Origin: Nitrososphaerales archaeon
GTDB lineage: Archaea > Thermoproteota > Nitrososphaeria > Nitrososphaerales > CADDZS01
Direction of reading: 5' to 3'
Length of the DNA: 6,940 nt
Assembly: GCA_030043455.1 (NCBI GenBank)
Contig: JASHXQ010000249.1
Coordinates: 1-6,940, forward strand
Shown: one piece after another, positions 5,377 to 6,940 of the stretch
Position numbering within the stretch: position 1 is the first letter of the stretch
Layout of the letters: the number at the start of each line of letters is the position of its first letter
Position numbers and translations under genes: made by a program
The notes under the pieces: generated by a model
Seen by the model: the letters and a program-made list of their open reading frames with translations, nothing else
Databases searched by the model: none
What the model was told of the DNA's origin: nothing

Positions 5377-6726
5377 ATGAATTTCGGCTTTGTACAGCGT
5401 CCGTCTCCTCGAGCTATTCTAATAGTAATGGTAATCATCGTTGTTATTGGCGGGCTGGTTGGCCTGTCTGGTCTGAATGCCAAGACGACTAGTGGCACTA
5501 CAAATTACAATCCTGGTGGCTACGCTCTTCCGGCAAACTCTTCTTCCGGCCCTAGTTCTGGAGGGAGCGGAGCCCCACAGAATCAACCGATTGGAATCAG
5601 TTTCGCCCCCGGTACAACAGTCACATCAGTGGTCTCCTCTGCCACCACAATTCTAGGAACGGTAGCTGCCTCAAGTTCCTCCTCGATCCCGACGAACCAA
5701 CCCATCGGAACAGACTCCAATTCCAACGCTAATGGAGCCTCAACCGGTTCTTCAACTGGATCCTCCCCTTCAGCCAATTCTCCGCAGTTACAAAGTTCCA
5801 ACAACACTGGCTACATCGAATATTTCAGCAACATTACACTAACCGTTCCATCTACCCTGACCGGGCTCAACAAAGCCACAGCCGTCGCATTCACTTTCGG
5901 AGGTTATCTTGCCTTCTCTTCCTACACGAATGTGAGTGCGATCGCAGTTCTCAGAATACCCGCCCAAGACTATGCCAGTGCCCTAGCTGAAGTTGAGGGG
6001 CTCGGAAACCTCACCGGGCTTACCTCCAATTCTAATGATGTTTCGATTCAGTACATTGATCTCAACGCGACCCTCCAGTCTCTATTGACCGAGCAAGGAC
6101 GGTTGCTTAGTTTCGAAAATGAATCGACGATGATCAACAATACCTTGATCCTTGAAAACCAGCTGCAGAGCGTGGACACACAGATTAACGAGATCCAGAG
6201 TCAGATCCTCCAGACCCGGCTCCTCATCACATACTCTACGATTACAGTTACATTCAACGCACAGATTCCCACTCCACCATCTCCTCCACCCGTACCACTC
6301 AAGATGAAGCTCACCGCCACTCCGATTTCTGGATTGAACCCATTGTCAGTAACCTTCAACGCGATTGTCACCGGTGGGGACGCCCCGTATATCATAAACT
6401 ACAACTTCGGGGATGGAAGCACCTATCAGGGGCAGAGTGTCATCCATACGTTTACGAGCGCGGGCGTGTTCAATGTAACAATAACTGCAACCGATTCCAA
6501 CGGGAGTGCGATCGAGAACTACTCGATCATCCATGTGCGAGCAGTACCGGTGACGAGCGGTCTAACCAGTTTCGGCGCTTACGCTCTTGGCCTGTTAATC
6601 AGCGTGGTCGAAGGAATCATTGAAGTAGCAGTAGTACTGCTCCCCATCGCCCTCGTGGTCTTCGTGGTACTCCTTCCCTTCAGGAACCGCCTGCGATCCG
6701 GCAGAACTGAAGCAAAGTCCACGTAA
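5377..6726 (+). CDS. Membrane-anchored surface protein with DUF4349 and PKD domains
   Basis: A 449-residue protein anchored at both ends. A short basic N-terminus (R8, R12) precedes a transmembrane helix (13-32). Then come a Ser/Thr/Asn/Gly-rich, probably extended region (35-145) with a repeated NQPIG motif (69-73 and 107-111), and a DUF4349-like domain (about 146-296) with the family pattern VLRIPAQDY (191-199), DVSIQYIDLNATLQSL (221-236), a coiled-coil (about 228-282) and a closing TYSTITVTF strand (285-293). A Pro-rich hinge (298-307) leads to a PKD domain (about 308-390; YNFGDGS 342-348, HTFTSAGVFNVTITATD 357-373). A second membrane segment (about 400-434) ends in a basic RNRLRSGR tail. 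The charges predict both termini inside and the middle outside. About ten N-x-S/T sequons fit an N-glycosylated archaeal surface protein. The function is unknown; adhesion or envelope stress sensing is speculation. The upstream in-frame TGA at 5338 and the leaderless-type promoter support ATG 5377. Confidence 0.88.
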   Translation: MNFGFVQRPSPRAILIVMVIIVVIGGLVGLSGLNAKTTSGTTNYNPGGYALPANSSSGPSSGGSGAPQNQPIGISFAPGTTVTSVVSSATTILGTVAASSSSSIPTNQPIGTDSNSNANGASTGSSTGSSPSANSPQLQSSNNTGYIEYFSNITLTVPSTLTGLNKATAVAFTFGGYLAFSSYTNVSAIAVLRIPAQDYASALAEVEGLGNLTGLTSNSNDVSIQYIDLNATLQSLLTEQGRLLSFENESTMINNTLILENQLQSVDTQINEIQSQILQTRLLITYSTITVTFNAQIPTPPSPPPVPLKMKLTATPISGLNPLSVTFNAIVTGGDAPYIINYNFGDGSTYQGQSVIHTFTSAGVFNVTITATDSNGSAIENYSIIHVRAVPVTSGLTSFGAYALGLLISVVEGIIEVAVVLLPIALVVFVVLLPFRNRLRSGRTEAKST

Positions 6727-6907
6727 AACCGCTTTCGGTCACACTTTCTCTGGATATTCCATGGATCTACCCGTATTTCCGGATAGTTTTTGGAAAAGAC
6801 ATTATTTCTAGGGATGCGTCCTTCTGTAATGGAATAGCACTTGAGGGTCGAACTCCGAAATTACAGTCTCCTGAACAATTCCAGAGGGTCAAGCCTAACT
6901 TTGCAAT
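6727..6907 (+). other. Non-coding stretch after the DUF4349-PKD gene
   Basis: No credible reading frame is seen on either strand. It holds a tiny hairpin directly after the stop (ACCG/CGGT, 6728-6739), a T5 run at 6787-6791 that could end the upstream transcript, a TATA-like ATTATTTCTA (6801-6810), a 7-bp inverted repeat CTGTAAT/ATTACAG (6824-6830, 6860-6866) and two copies of GAGGGTC (6843-6849, 6884-6890). No tRNA cloverleaf or clear C/D-box RNA could be built. Confidence 0.4.
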
Positions 6908-6933
6908 CGAACCGAGAATCAGGTTCGTTTTTT
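6908..6933 (+). terminator. Terminator-like hairpin with T6
   Basis: CGAACC (6908-6913) pairs with GGTTCG (6922-6927) around an 8-nt loop and is followed immediately by T6 (6928-6933). It is nearly 200 bp after the DUF4349-PKD stop, so it ends either a long 3' UTR or a separate short transcript starting in the preceding non-coding stretch. Confidence 0.5.
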
Positions 6934-6940
6934 GATCTCG

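Noticed and set aside
5256..5498. Minus-strand frame of 80 codons across the zinc-ribbon/DUF4349 junction
   Set aside because: Crosses the ends of two better-supported genes and has low-complexity content (Thr/Ile run from the antisense of a membrane helix).
6841..6927. GTTCGA-like T-loop sequences suggesting a tRNA
   Set aside because: Neither strand gives matching acceptor, D and anticodon stems; the T-arm stem pairs do not close.

Overview
The window reads as ordinary chromosomal DNA of an archaeon. The evidence is a two-ring Cdc48/VAT ATPase with tyrosines in its first pore loop, an archaeal-type small heat-shock protein, a PAC2-family proteasome factor ending in an HbYX motif, TATA-like boxes about 30-50 bp before several genes, very short leaders, TTG start codons and an archaeal-style surface protein (DUF4349 plus PKD). 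The Cdc48 N-domain and linker remind me most of Nitrososphaeria/Thermoproteota, but I could not test this by alignment. No IS element, integrase, CRISPR array, tRNA or rRNA was found.

Layout. 1-285 (+): 3' end of an agmatinase/arginase-family gene. 282-1079 (-): short-chain dehydrogenase family gene that shares a CTAG stop-codon overlap with the first gene and has lost most of the canonical catalytic tetrad. 1080-1225: divergent promoter region. 1226-1789 (+): Hsp20. 1790-1878: intergenic region with an inverted repeat around a TATA-like box and a T-run. 1879-4107 (+): Cdc48/VAT, TTG start with a good Shine-Dalgarno. 4108-4202: terminator between convergent genes. 4203-4856 (-): PAC2-family protein, whose real N-terminus almost certainly lies upstream, near 4995, across an A6 tract. 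5145-5291 (+): 48-residue zinc-ribbon microprotein. 5377-6726 (+): membrane-anchored DUF4349-PKD surface protein. 6727-6940: non-coding tail with a terminator-like hairpin.

How the genes may work together. The centre is a protein-quality-control neighbourhood. Hsp20 would hold unfolding proteins, Cdc48 would unfold or extract them, and the PAC2 protein, whose C-terminus ends Ile-Tyr-Arg, could dock on the 20S proteasome as an assembly factor or activator. The Cdc48 here has no HbYX tail of its own. The three genes do not form a strict operon: Hsp20 and Cdc48 are co-directional with their own signals, and PAC2 converges on Cdc48. The agmatinase, SDR, zinc-ribbon and surface-protein genes have no visible functional link to this group. 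I see no clear new defence or mobile system; the points most worth checking are the PAC2 start/frameshift, the SDR catalytic substitutions and the DUF4349-PKD architecture.
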